This document shows positions 34,924 to 43,771 of a DNA stretch of 64,000 nucleotides, piece after piece. Where the stretch lies: the NCBI RefSeq assembly GCF_030345335.1, contig NZ_JAPVRC010000004.1:1-64000 (forward strand). Direction: 5' to 3'. The position numbers and the translations under genes are program-made. The notes under the pieces were generated by a model, which was not told the origin of the DNA, ran no database searches, and saw only the letters and a program-made list of their open reading frames with translations. Position 1 is the first letter of the stretch, and each line of letters starts with the position of its first letter. The DNA comes from Halobacillus campisalis (GTDB lineage Bacteria; Bacillota; Bacilli; Bacillales; Halobacillaceae).

Positions 34924-36876
34924 ATGGCTTATCTAGGAGTGGATTATTATCCTGAACACTGGCCAGAGTCTATGCTTGAAGAAGATATTCAAGGGATTAA
35001 AGGGTTGGGTGCAAATATTGTAAGAATAGGTGAATTCGCCTGGCATTTGATGGAGGCGGAAGAAGGAGAGTTCGACTTTTCTTACTTTGAAAAGGTTATT
35101 GCCGAACTTAAGAAAAATGGATTGAGTGTGATGTTCGGGACGCCGACAGCCACATTCCCGGCCTGGTTAGCAGCCAAGCACCCTTCCATTTTATCAGAGG
35201 AACAAGACGGACAAGTTCGGGTTTTTGGAGGACGGAGACAATATTGTTTCAATTCTGATATATACCGCGAGTACGCTGGGAAAATAACTCGGAAGCTTGT
35301 ACGGCACTTCAGCGAAGAGTCTTCAATCATCTCCTGGCAGGTGGACAACGAATTTGGGCATGAAGGAAGTGACCAGTGTTATTGCAGCAAATGTCAGGAA
35401 AAATTTCAGTCATTTTTAGAGAACAAATACGACTCGATTGAATCTTTAAACGAAACGTGGGGAACGATTTTTTGGGGGCAGACGTATAACAGATTTGAAG
35501 AAATCCCTATCCCAAAAGTCACCGTAACTACTCATAATCCTAGTTTGAAGCTGGAATGGGCCCGTTTCCGTTCACATTCCGTAAATACTTTCACTCATGA
35601 AATGACGTCAATAGTTCGGGAGGAGAAAGGGAAACATCAGGAAGTGACGACCAACGTATCAGGTGGTTTTTTCGATAAATCTTTTGATCATGCGGAAAAT
35701 GTCAAAGAGATGGACTTCGTTTCTTATGACAACTATCCAGTCTGGGGCGGACTTGAAGAACCAATTTCCCCAGAAGCTATTGCCATGACCCATGACTTCA
35801 ATCGCGGTCTGCTTCAAAAGAATTATTGGATAGTAGAAGAACTGATGGGAGCTCAAGGTCACGATGTAATTGGTTATCTCCCAAGACCAGGACAGGCGAA
35901 AATGTGGTCTTATCAAGCGTTTGCGCATGGATGCTCCGATATGCTTTATTTCAGGTGGAGGGGTATGACAAAAGGAGCGGAACAGTTCTGCTATGGAATC
36001 GTTGATCATGACAATGTATATGGGCGCAAGTATAAAGAGGTGCAGGCTCTTTTCGAGGAAATTACTAATCATGAGGCCTTGCTCGAATCACCTATTCAAT
36101 CTGATGTAGCTGTTTTGTATGATTACGACAATATTTGGTCGTGGAAAGCACAAATTCAAAGCAAGGATTTCGATTTCAACGATGAATTATTAAGGTTGTA
36201 TCGTCCATTTTATCAATTGAATACGAGGATTGATGTTATACCTTCAGACCGTGATTTTGCTAATTATAAAATTGTTCTGGTCCCAGTTATGCAGGTTCTC
36301 GATAACAGCTTAGCTAAGAGGTTGAAGGACTTTACTGATCGAGGCGGAACCGTCATATTTTCCTACAGAGCTGGACTTAAAGACAAAAGTAACAATATTC
36401 GTTTAGGGGAACCGCTCCCCGGACCTGTCAGATCTTTGATAGGAGCACGTATTGAAGAAATTGAATCGCTCACAAGTTCTCACCAGTTGAACTTAAGAGG
36501 TAAGGGAGATTTTTCAAATATCCACGCAGAGATTTCAGTCTGGAGGGATTTGCTTGTTTCCGAAGGGGCTGAGGTATTATACGAGTACACAGATTTCTTT
36601 TATAATCAATATGCTGCAGTAACTAAAAATGCTTTCGGGAGCGGAACTGTTTATTATATTGGAGGAGGTATAAGCGAAGAACCACTTCTTGTTCTCGCAA
36701 GACAGCTTGTAGAATCTAATCAGATTAAGTACATTGACTCTCCTGAAAAAGTAGAAGTTTACCAAAGGGAACTAGGTGAAGAAGTGTATTCTTTTATTAT
36801 GAATCATAGTGAAGAAGCACAGAATTTCGAAGGAGAAAAGTTGCAGCCTTTCGAGAGTAAAATTATAAAGAATTAA
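34924..36876 (+). CDS. Beta-galactosidase, glycoside hydrolase family 42 (650 aa)
   Basis: Cytosolic GH42 enzyme hydrolysing terminal beta-galactosides. N-terminal YLGVDYYPEHWPE and VRIGEFAWHLME are family hallmarks. The acid/base Glu is in SWQVDNEFGHEG near residue 140, and a Cys cluster (CYCSKCQ, plus an earlier Cys) likely binds zinc. The nucleophile Glu is probably in WIVEELMGAQGHD. A trimerisation domain and a beta domain follow. ATG 34924 is preferred over GTG 34918, 8 bp after GAGGAGG. It feeds galactose to galK-galE-galT. No galactoside transporter lies in this operon. Confidence 0.94.
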   Translation: MAYLGVDYYPEHWPESMLEEDIQGIKGLGANIVRIGEFAWHLMEAEEGEFDFSYFEKVIAELKKNGLSVMFGTPTATFPAWLAAKHPSILSEEQDGQVRVFGGRRQYCFNSDIYREYAGKITRKLVRHFSEESSIISWQVDNEFGHEGSDQCYCSKCQEKFQSFLENKYDSIESLNETWGTIFWGQTYNRFEEIPIPKVTVTTHNPSLKLEWARFRSHSVNTFTHEMTSIVREEKGKHQEVTTNVSGGFFDKSFDHAENVKEMDFVSYDNYPVWGGLEEPISPEAIAMTHDFNRGLLQKNYWIVEELMGAQGHDVIGYLPRPGQAKMWSYQAFAHGCSDMLYFRWRGMTKGAEQFCYGIVDHDNVYGRKYKEVQALFEEITNHEALLESPIQSDVAVLYDYDNIWSWKAQIQSKDFDFNDELLRLYRPFYQLNTRIDVIPSDRDFANYKIVLVPVMQVLDNSLAKRLKDFTDRGGTVIFSYRAGLKDKSNNIRLGEPLPGPVRSLIGARIEEIESLTSSHQLNLRGKGDFSNIHAEISVWRDLLVSEGAEVLYEYTDFFYNQYAAVTKNAFGSGTVYYIGGGISEEPLLVLARQLVESNQIKYIDSPEKVEVYQRELGEEVYSFIMNHSEEAQNFEGEKLQPFESKIIKN

Positions 36877-36892
36877 TGGCAAGTATACTGCC

Positions 36893-36928
36893 TGCTCCGT
36901 TCCTGAATAGGGAGCGGAGTTTTTTTAT
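36893..36928 (+). terminator. Terminator of the gal operon
   Basis: CTCCG-TCC pairs with GGGAGCGGAG and is followed by eight Ts. Confidence 0.85.
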
Positions 36929-37018
36929 TTAACTGTGGATGAAATTGTAGAGGGAATTTAATATTTTATAGAAAAGAAGTGTTTTCATTAGAAGGAGCAG
37001 TTATAAACCAAAGAAGTT

Positions 37019-37267
37019 GTTAACAGAGTGTTAGTCACTTTGACGAATAAAAGTTCGATGGAAGTGTATTTAAAAGTGTATGATGATTTATCAGGTGCTT
37101 AAAGAGTGATGACAACTGAATCTTTTTAAACAATGGTGGTCGTGGATGAAAAAGGCAGACCTAAGCCTGTACCCAGAGTTAAAAATGAAATTGAAGACGA
37201 AAAGCGATTATTTGATACAGCTCCTGCTCGCAAAGTGCACCGAAAAAGCAAAGCCAGGATACGGTAA
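37019..37267 (+). pseudogene. Decayed acyl-CoA thioesterase gene (C-terminal half)
   Basis: One frame reads VVNRVLVTLTNKSSMEVYLK, then DDLSGA-stop-RVMTTESF-stop-TMVVVDEKGRPKPVPRV and EIEDEKRLFDTAPARKVHRK before a final TAA. This matches the second half of YkhA/BACH-type acyl-CoA thioesterases (hotdog fold), including SSMEV, the GERRLTTTSFLTFVALD region and the KPVPxV and EEKRLxxxAPxR tail. Two in-frame TAA codons (37100 and 37127) interrupt it, and the N-terminal half with the catalytic HxNxxGxxFGG segment is missing. It is dead as a full-length enzyme. Confidence 0.75.
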
Positions 37268-37270
37268 AAT

Positions 37271-37309
37271 GATAAAGCTGTCCCTGTTCAGTTGGGGGAC
37301 AGCTTTAAT
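37271..37309. terminator. Hairpin between pseudogene and DsbA-like gene
   Basis: AAAGCTGTCC (37274-37283) pairs with GGACAGCTTT (37297-37306). The T-tracts are short, so termination may be partial in either direction. Confidence 0.6.
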
Positions 37310-37327
37310 AAGAACGTATTCGTGGAC

Positions 37328-38029
37328 TTAGCAGCTTTCATCTGTACAGGAAGCTCCTCTTTCAGAAGTTAGTGATTGGAAGCTTGAAACCGATTTTTCT
37401 TCTTCAATCACTTTTTGTAAACTTTGGATGAATACTTCAGTCGGTTGAGCTCCAGATATCGCATATTTTCGATTAATCACAAAGAAAGGGACTCCCTGAA
37501 CTCCAATTTCAAAGGCTTCGGATTCTTCAGAACGCACTTCTTGACTGTAATCTCCGCTTTCCAGAATTTCAAGTACACTCTCTTCACTTAAACCACTTTG
37601 AGATGCGACTTTCACTAACTCTTCACGGTCACCGATATCGATGCCATAAGTGAAAACTGCTTGAAACAGCTGTTCAGTCAGTTCTTTTTCCACTCCTTTT
37701 TGCTCTGCCAGCTTTGCAATCCTGTGAGCATCGAAGGTATTAGTGGGAATCATTTTGTCGAATTGAAAATTAAGACCGACTTCGGCTGCTTGCTGGGTCA
37801 TATTTTTCGTCATTTCTTCCGCTTCCTGTAAACTTCGTCCATATTTAGAAGCAAGCTTTTCATTAATTGACATGCCTGTATTTTTTTTAGCTTCAGGATC
37901 TAATTCAAAACTTTTATAGGTAATCTCAGCTTTCTCTTTTAACGATAGCTGCTCAAATGCTTGTTCTAGCTTCCGCTTACCAATATAACAGAATGGACAT
38001 ACATAGTCAGACCAAACTTCAATCTTCAT
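37328..38029 (-). CDS. DsbA-family oxidoreductase, FrnE-like (233 aa)
   Basis: Thioredoxin-fold protein with active site CPFC at residues 11-14 in SDYVCPFCYIGKRKLEQ. The FrnE/2-hydroxychromene-isomerase-like features are the helical insertion and GVQGVPFFVINRKYAISGAQP with the cis-Pro. A CTDESC tail adds two Cys residues at the C-terminus. No signal peptide, so cytosolic; likely a disulfide isomerase or a glutathione/bacillithiol-type oxidoreductase in stress defence. Normal length and monocistronic. Confidence 0.88.
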   Translation of the reverse strand: MKIEVWSDYVCPFCYIGKRKLEQAFEQLSLKEKAEITYKSFELDPEAKKNTGMSINEKLASKYGRSLQEAEEMTKNMTQQAAEVGLNFQFDKMIPTNTFDAHRIAKLAEQKGVEKELTEQLFQAVFTYGIDIGDREELVKVASQSGLSEESVLEILESGDYSQEVRSEESEAFEIGVQGVPFFVINRKYAISGAQPTEVFIQSLQKVIEEEKSVSSFQSLTSERGASCTDESC

Positions 38030-38206
38030 TTATATCACCTCACCATTATTTTAATCTTAACCATTATTAAAAGCTATTATTATGTTTTGTTACTAATGAC
38101 TCAGATTATAGTGCTACATCATTAGGCGAGGGTGCGCCAAAAGGAGTGTTTTTTGAAAATTTACAAATTTAAAATTTTAATTTAGTAATTTTCTTTTATA
38201 CTTTTA

Positions 38207-38218
38207 TAGTAATTACTA
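38207..38218. promoter_or_regulatory. 12-bp palindrome before the secreted nuclease gene
   Basis: TAGTAATTACTA is perfectly palindromic and sits just upstream of the AGGAGGAG ribosome site, 21 bp before the start. Partial copies (TTAGTAATT at 38182, ATTACTA at 38222) flank it. It may be an operator. Confidence 0.35.
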
Positions 38219-38239
38219 AATATTACTAGGAGGAGTTAA

Positions 38240-41200
38240 ATGTACAAAAAGAAAACGATCATCAAAAGCATGGTGGCTGTTTTAGCTTTAAGCCCACTTA
38301 CCACGGGAGTTTCCCCAGCGAATGCTCAAGCTGAGACGGTTGAAGCGGAAGAATTGTTCTTTTCAGAATACATAGAAGGCAGCAGTTATAACAAAGCTGT
38401 AGAAATTTACAATGGAACAGATGACGCTATTGATTTATCTGACTATGAAATAGAAATCTATTCTAATGGTTCTATGGAAGCAACCGGTTCGTTTGCAATG
38501 GAAGGCACCATTGAAAGTGGTGATGTGTTTGTAGCAGCTAACAGCCAGGCAGATCAGGTTATTCTGGACATAGCAGATGCTACCAATAACTCAGCTATCA
38601 ATTTCAATGGCGACGATCCTTTAGTTTTGAAAAAGAATGATGAGATCATAGATTCAATTGGTCAAATCGGCAGTGAGGCTTCCTTTGGAAGTGACGTAAC
38701 GCTCGTTAGAAATCAAAATGTCCAAAGTGGGGATACAAATCCTGAAGACGCATTTTCTGCGGATGAAGAGTGGGATTCATACGCACCTAATACATTTGAT
38801 TACCTTGGCAGCTATGATATGCCGGAGACAGAACCTGTAGAACTTCAGACAATTGAAGAAGCCAGAGGAGCTGAGGCAGGTGCCACTGTCAAAGTAGAGG
38901 GTATCGTTACAGCTTCTTATGAAACAGGCGGACAGACCAATCTGTATATTCAAGATGAATCAGCGGGGATTATCATAAGAGTACCAGGGAACCCAGCTGA
39001 GGTTGGAGATCGCATCACGGCTGCAGGAGAATTTTCCGATTATTATGGTATGCAGCAAATATTATCTTCTTCAGGGAATATTGAGATAACAGATGAGGGA
39101 GCAGGAGTGCCCGAACCTGAGCTTGTCACATCAGAGCATTTTGCTGCTGATAGAGGTGAAGGCATCGAAGCGGAGTACGTAAAAGTAGAAGATGTAAAAG
39201 TCTTATCAAAAAACAGCTATGGTGATTTTACTGTCGAAGATGAAAGCGGTGAATTCGTCATAACTCCCGAGGATGAAAGTTTACTAGAAATAGGGGAGAC
39301 GTATGAACGGATCTCCGGTGTCGTCAATTTCAGCTTTGATGAGTACAAGCTTGTGCCAAGAGATGCACAGGATGTTGTCGAAGTTATATTTGCTGTGACG
39401 GCGCAGCCAGGCTCAGGTTCTATAGTGTCCGGTAATGAAGTAGAGCTGAATACGGCTGAACCGAATGCAGTTATTCATTATACAACTGATGGCTCAGTGC
39501 CGAATGAAAACAGTCAGCAATACAGCGAACCCATCATAATAAATGAAGATACGACTATAAAGGCAGCAGCTGTGCGGGAAAATGGAGATATAAGCCCTGT
39601 TTCCACTTTCGAGTACAATGTGTTGACCCCAGTAGATGAAGTTGACATTCATGATATTCAAGGTGCTGCCCACACCTCTCCATATGAAGGAGAAGTTGTA
39701 GAAGGAGTGCCCGGTGTAGTTACAAAACTAGATGGTACCAGCGGTTTCTATATGCAATCTACTAATCCTGATGATGATATCGCTACTTCTGAAGGAATTT
39801 ACGTCTATGACCGTTCGGGAGAAGCGCAAGTAGGTGATGCAGTAGATGTTGATGGTGAAGTTACAGAGTGGAGGGAAGAAGGTTACAGCGATGCCGATGA
39901 TTTGCTGACAACTCAAATCACAGCTTCGGATGTACAAGTGAAAGAATCTGACCAAGAACTTCCTGATCCTGTCGTAATCGGTAAAGACCGAGAACAGCCA
40001 ACGGAAATTATAGAAAATGATCAAATGGAATCTTTTGATCCAGAGGAAGATGGACTGGATTTTTATGAAAGCTTGGAAGGGATGCTTATTAGCGTAGAAG
40101 ACGGGACAGTTTCTGGACCGATTAATTATGATGAGCTTTCAGTTTACACTCAAACGAGTGAGAACCAAAAGAAAACACAGGCAGAAGGTCTGTTGATTTC
40201 CCCGGAAGACTATAATCCCGAGCGAATTTTATTCGATGTCGACGGTCTCGGTCTGGATGCGGTCACTGGTGATCGACTGGAGGGCACTGCAACAGGAGTA
40301 GTCAGCTATGATTATAGTAACTACAAAATTCGCCCAACGTCAGAATTTCCTGAGCTTATTGATGGAGACACTGAACCTCAAGTGACAGAACTGGAAGGAA
40401 CTGAAGATGAGTTATCTGTAGGAACGTATAATATGGAGAATTTTTCAGCCGAAACAGATGCAGAAAAAGCGGAACGTATAGGAGAACAGATTGCTATTAA
40501 CATGAATGCACCTGATATCATAGGCCTTGTGGAAGTACAAGATAATAACGGACCAACCGATGATGGTACAGTAGAAGCTGATCAAAGTTATGAAGCTATT
40601 ATCGATTCCATTGAAGCAGCAGGTGGACCTACTTATGAATATACAGATATCGCACCTGAAGATAAAGTAGATGGTGGTCAGCCAGGGGGGAACATACGCG
40701 TAGGTTATATCTATAACCCGGAACGTGTATCGCTTACTGACAAACCAAAAGGTGATGCGGCAACCGCGGTTGAAGTAACAGAAGATGGATTATCGCATAA
40801 TCCTGGCCGTATTGATCCTTTAAATGAGGCTTTTGAAGATTCAAGAAAATCTTTAGCAGCAGAGTTTGAATTTAACGGTGAAACGTTTATTTTAATCAAC
40901 AACCACTTTAACTCCAAAGGGGGAGACGATGCTTTATTTGGAGCTAGTCAACCAGTCGAACTGGGAAGCGAGTCTCAGAGAATCCAGCAAGCCGAAGTTT
41001 TGAATGATTTTGTACAAGAGGCTGAAAGCACAGTAGAAGATGCAAATGTTGTCGTCATGGGAGATCTGAATGATTTCGAATTCTCCAATCCTCTACAGGC
41101 GTTAAAAGGAGATGAGCTTGCTAACTTGATAGAGAACCTTCCGCAGGAGGAGCGCTACTCTTATATTTATCAAGGCAATTCCCAAACGTTGGATCATATT

Positions 41201-41467
41201 TTGGTAAGTGATTATTTGGAAGAAAAATCCCAAATAGACGCTGTGCATATAAACGCCGATTTTTCTGAGGAAAATGGACGTGCCAGTGACCATGATCCGA
41301 TTGTTGCTCAAATCAGTTTGAGTTCTGACCAGCAGGATGAAGATGAAGAACACCCGGGAAAAGATAAAGACAAAGATCACAAAGGTAAAGGTAAAAAAGG
41401 GAAAGGGAAAGGCCATGATAAAGGAAAGGGTCACGATAACGGAAAAGGTCACAATAAACATAAGTAA
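38240..41467 (+). CDS. Secreted multidomain nuclease (EEP family) with lamin-tail domain (1075 aa)
   Basis: Signal peptide of about 29-31 residues (cleavage after ANA or AQA). Domains in order: lamin-tail domain (about 36-190, LFFSEYIEGSSYNKAVEIYN); OB-fold (205-295, VKVEGIVTASYETGG); a second such stretch; chitobiase-C-like domain (about 385-460, VIHYTTDGSVPNENS); another OB-fold (475-600); and an endonuclease/exonuclease/phosphatase domain (about 725-1030) with SVGTYNMENFS, GLVEVQDN, NNHFNSKGG, VVVMGDLNDFE and catalytic ASDHDP. The C-terminus is a Lys/Gly/His-rich tail. Resembles extracellular DNases such as ExeM and YhcR. Likely degrades extracellular DNA to yield nutrients or remodel biofilm. 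Confidence 0.9.
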   Translation: MYKKKTIIKSMVAVLALSPLTTGVSPANAQAETVEAEELFFSEYIEGSSYNKAVEIYNGTDDAIDLSDYEIEIYSNGSMEATGSFAMEGTIESGDVFVAANSQADQVILDIADATNNSAINFNGDDPLVLKKNDEIIDSIGQIGSEASFGSDVTLVRNQNVQSGDTNPEDAFSADEEWDSYAPNTFDYLGSYDMPETEPVELQTIEEARGAEAGATVKVEGIVTASYETGGQTNLYIQDESAGIIIRVPGNPAEVGDRITAAGEFSDYYGMQQILSSSGNIEITDEGAGVPEPELVTSEHFAADRGEGIEAEYVKVEDVKVLSKNSYGDFTVEDESGEFVITPEDESLLEIGETYERISGVVNFSFDEYKLVPRDAQDVVEVIFAVTAQPGSGSIVSGNEVELNTAEPNAVIHYTTDGSVPNENSQQYSEPIIINEDTTIKAAAVRENGDISPVSTFEYNVLTPVDEVDIHDIQGAAHTSPYEGEVVEGVPGVVTKLDGTSGFYMQSTNPDDDIATSEGIYVYDRSGEAQVGDAVDVDGEVTEWREEGYSDADDLLTTQITASDVQVKESDQELPDPVVIGKDREQPTEIIENDQMESFDPEEDGLDFYESLEGMLISVEDGTVSGPINYDELSVYTQTSENQKKTQAEGLLISPEDYNPERILFDVDGLGLDAVTGDRLEGTATGVVSYDYSNYKIRPTSEFPELIDGDTEPQVTELEGTEDELSVGTYNMENFSAETDAEKAERIGEQIAINMNAPDIIGLVEVQDNNGPTDDGTVEADQSYEAIIDSIEAAGGPTYEYTDIAPEDKVDGGQPGGNIRVGYIYNPERVSLTDKPKGDAATAVEVTEDGLSHNPGRIDPLNEAFEDSRKSLAAEFEFNGETFILINNHFNSKGGDDALFGASQPVELGSESQRIQQAEVLNDFVQEAESTVEDANVVVMGDLNDFEFSNPLQALKGDELANLIENLPQEERYSYIYQGNSQTLDHILVSDYLEEKSQIDAVHINADFSEENGRASDHDPIVAQISLSSDQQDEDEEHPGKDKDKDHKGKGKKGKGKGHDKGKGHDNGKGHNKHK

Positions 41468-41470
41468 AGC

Positions 41471-41503
41471 AAACCCCCACTGGATTGCAGCCAGTGGGGG
41501 TTT
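41471..41503. terminator. Strong bidirectional terminator
   Basis: AAACCCCCACTGG pairs perfectly with CCAGTGGGGGTTT around seven bases, between the convergent nuclease and MurR-like genes. Confidence 0.9.
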
Positions 41504-41532
41504 ATTAGATTAGAGAAATATTCGTTTGCCAA

Positions 41533-42384
41533 TCACTTCTTGTGATCAATCGCTGCTCGAGAACGATCAAGAGACTCAATTACATCATCATAATAGTTAG
41601 AAACGTAAGTCATAAATAATACATCAATAACATGAAGCTGAGCCAGACGGGAGGATGTTGCGGCGCTCCGTATCATTGCTTCCTCGGTGGCCGATGTATA
41701 CAATGGTATATCAGCAAGCTGCGATATCGTAGAAATGCCGTATTTTGTAATGCTGATGGTTCGTAATTTATTTTTTTTGGCTAATTTAAGAAATTGAATC
41801 GTCTCTTTCGTTTCACCAGAAAAGGATATGACAAGTGCAACATCATTTTTGCCGGCGTTTGATAAGGATGTATATGACAAATGTGGGTCCTGCAAATAAA
41901 AAGCATACCTTCCCGCTCTCAGAAATTTCTGTTGTGCGTCGTAAGCTACTAAACCAGATGCACCAACACCAAAAATGTGAAGAGACGAAGCGTGATATAT
42001 ATCCTGTACAGCTTGATCTACATCGTCTCTACGCAGCATTTCTTCCGTTTCACGCAGCATTTGTATTCCGTTGTGCGTCATTTGCTCTATGATATGATGA
42101 GATGATTCGCCTTTATCAATGTCCCGGTATTCAACGGAGGAAGGCTTTTGCACGTCACCGGCAATTCTCATTTTTAATTCTTGAAAACCTTTCAAGTCAA
42201 GGGATTTACATAAACGTATGACAGCTGCTGTGCTCGTCTGACTTTTGTCTGCCAATTGTTTAACTGTCATTGTAATAGCAGATTCAGGGGAGGAAAGGAT
42301 GTATGCTGCAATCTTTTTTTCGGATGTGGGGAGGGTTGCTTCTACACTTTTGAGCATTGCTAATCCTCCGGATATATAGGCCAT
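41533..42384 (-). CDS. MurR/RpiR-family regulator (283 aa)
   Basis: The N-terminal RpiR helix-turn-helix (residues 1-80) contains LPTSEKKIAAYIL, MTVKQLADKSQTSTAAVIRLCKSL and GFQELKMRIA. The C-terminal SIS sugar-phosphate-binding domain (about 120-255) has HIFGVGASGLVAYDAQQK and ALVISFSGETKETI. It is divergent from a BadF-type amino-sugar kinase, the pairing expected for a MurNAc/GlcNAc-6-phosphate-responsive regulator of cell-wall sugar recycling. The ATG follows AAAGGAGGAG. The palindrome at 42438 is a likely operator. Confidence 0.88.
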   Translation of the reverse strand: MAYISGGLAMLKSVEATLPTSEKKIAAYILSSPESAITMTVKQLADKSQTSTAAVIRLCKSLDLKGFQELKMRIAGDVQKPSSVEYRDIDKGESSHHIIEQMTHNGIQMLRETEEMLRRDDVDQAVQDIYHASSLHIFGVGASGLVAYDAQQKFLRAGRYAFYLQDPHLSYTSLSNAGKNDVALVISFSGETKETIQFLKLAKKNKLRTISITKYGISTISQLADIPLYTSATEEAMIRSAATSSRLAQLHVIDVLFMTYVSNYYDDVIESLDRSRAAIDHKK

Positions 42385-42437
42385 GATTCTCTCCTCCTTT
42401 AAAATATGAAATTCTCTACTTTAATTATATGCTATAA

Positions 42438-42452
42438 TGAAATTAAATTTCA
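42438..42452. promoter_or_regulatory. Palindromic operator between murR-like and kinase genes
   Basis: TGAAATT-A-AATTTCA is a perfect inverted repeat. A TATAAT box overlaps it on the plus strand (42433-42438). On the minus strand TTGAAA with an 18-bp spacer to another TATAAT overlaps it too, so one bound dimer could repress both divergent promoters. Confidence 0.55.
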
Positions 42453-42496
42453 ATTATATTCGTAATTTTATGAAATATATGTGGGGAGGGTAATAG

Positions 42497-43372
42497 ATGA
42501 TCATTGGAATAGACGCGGGAGGAACTTCTACAATAGGGGCACTTATGGACGAAAGAGGGGACATTCAGGCAACCTTTAAGTCTGGCTTTGGTAACCCGCT
42601 AATTGATTTAGAAAGAGCACTCTTACATATTGAGGAAGTTATGAAGGCATGCAGGGAAGCGTCTAATCAAAAAATTTCCCGAGTTATCATTGGAATGGCG
42701 GGTTATTCCACATTGAAACATAAACTGAAGCTTCCCTCTCACTGGGAAAATGACCATCCTGTTCATATACTGAGCGATGCAGAGCTGGCTTTTGAAGCGG
42801 GGATACCTGACGGAGAAGGGATTCTTACAATTGCTGGAACAGGGTCTATTCATATAGGGAAACATAACGATAAATTGTATACTGCTGGCGGATGGGGGCA
42901 TTTACTAGGGGACGAAGGAGGTGGCTACCATATTGGCAAGCAAGCGATTAGGCACGTATTGACGGATTTAGAGTATAGTAGAGTGCAAGGTTCATTCACG
43001 GAGAAACTCTTATCGCACTTAAATCTGCAAGACTCTAACGGAATTAAGGAATGGTTTTACACAAGTGATAAAAGTGAAGTTGCAAAGCTTTCTAGATTCG
43101 TTGCCTATTTAAACAGAGAAAAAAATAAAACAGCCTCTAATTTAATGATTAAAAGCGCCGAATCTTTAGCTGAGCAGGTCAACCGGCTGTATAAAAATAT
43201 TGGACTGACGGACAAATCAAAACTTGTAGTTTCAGGCAGCCTGCTTATACAAAATGATAGTTATTTAAAATATTTTAAACAAGCTCTTAAACCGGCTTTT
43301 TCCAGTGTTGAAAAGCTCGGGGCACCTCCGTATTCAGGGGCTTATTCTCTCCATTTAAAAATGAATTCCTAA
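42497..43372 (+). CDS. BadF/BadG-type N-acetylglucosamine (amino-sugar) kinase (291 aa)
   Basis: ASKHA-fold kinase. IIGIDAGGTSTIGALMD is the phosphate-1 motif, ILTIAGTGSIHIG the phosphate-2 region, and GGWGHLLGDEGGGYHIGKQAI the characteristic segment of the GlcNAc/MurNAc kinase group (PF01869). Length is normal. The pairing with a MurR/RpiR regulator points to amino-sugar phosphorylation during murein recycling; GlcNAc versus MurNAc cannot be distinguished here. Strong terminator follows. No transporter or etherase (murQ) neighbour is present. Confidence 0.88.
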   Translation: MIIGIDAGGTSTIGALMDERGDIQATFKSGFGNPLIDLERALLHIEEVMKACREASNQKISRVIIGMAGYSTLKHKLKLPSHWENDHPVHILSDAELAFEAGIPDGEGILTIAGTGSIHIGKHNDKLYTAGGWGHLLGDEGGGYHIGKQAIRHVLTDLEYSRVQGSFTEKLLSHLNLQDSNGIKEWFYTSDKSEVAKLSRFVAYLNREKNKTASNLMIKSAESLAEQVNRLYKNIGLTDKSKLVVSGSLLIQNDSYLKYFKQALKPAFSSVEKLGAPPYSGAYSLHLKMNS

Positions 43373-43375
43373 GCG

Positions 43376-43428
43376 GAATGCTTCTATTGTTTCAGCTAGC
43401 TTCAGCTGGACAATAGAAGCATTTTTTT
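43376..43428 (+). terminator. Terminator of the kinase gene
   Basis: AATGCTTCTATTGT pairs with ACAATAGAAGCATT, with an inner CAGCT/AGCTG stem, and a 7-base T-run follows. Confidence 0.92.
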
Positions 43429-43523
43429 AAATCATTGACAATTGTCAGTTTTTCCATAATAATGGCAAACATAAAGTCTTTAAATTCTAATTATTCGGAA
43501 TTTTTTATTTTTTTATTAATAAA

Positions 43524-43537
43524 TGATAACGCTTTCA
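43524..43537. promoter_or_regulatory. Candidate cre site upstream of the symporter operon
   Basis: TGATAACGCTTTCA matches the cre pattern TGNAARCGNWWWCA with one mismatch (T at position 4). It lies 18 bp before the small membrane-protein start, a repressing position for CcpA. Organic-acid symporters are often under carbon catabolite control. Confidence 0.4.
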
Positions 43538-43554
43538 AAAAGGTGGTTTTTTTA

Positions 43555-43740
43555 ATGTTAATTGTTGCTGCATTTTCTTTTATTACAATTTTTTCAGTCG
43601 TTTTTGCTTTAAGGAAGAAAAGACCGATCTTTCTTACCCTTCCCGTATTGTCACTGTTGAGCTTTGCATTTATAAAGATCCTTATGGTCCCGATGCCGTT
43701 TTGGGATACTATAAAATTTATTTTCGACTTGCGGGGCTAA
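43555..43740 (+). CDS. Small hydrophobic protein upstream of symporter (61 aa)
   Basis: Two predicted transmembrane helices (about residues 1-18 and 25-45) separated by a basic ALRKKRPIF loop. ATG 43555 is 8 bp after AGGTGG; upstream extension lacks a ribosome site. It precedes the symporter small subunit by 31 bp on the same strand and is likely co-transcribed. No family recognised; a third subunit or assembly factor of the symporter is a speculation from position only. Confidence 0.6.
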   Translation: MLIVAAFSFITIFSVVFALRKKRPIFLTLPVLSLLSFAFIKILMVPMPFWDTIKFIFDLRG

Positions 43741-43771
43741 AGGATTAAATACTGAAGGGAGGTGAGACAGA

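Noticed and set aside
37146-37331. 61-codon open frame after the gal operon
   Set aside because: It is a shifted frame over the thioesterase remnant and runs through a hairpin into the DsbA-like gene.
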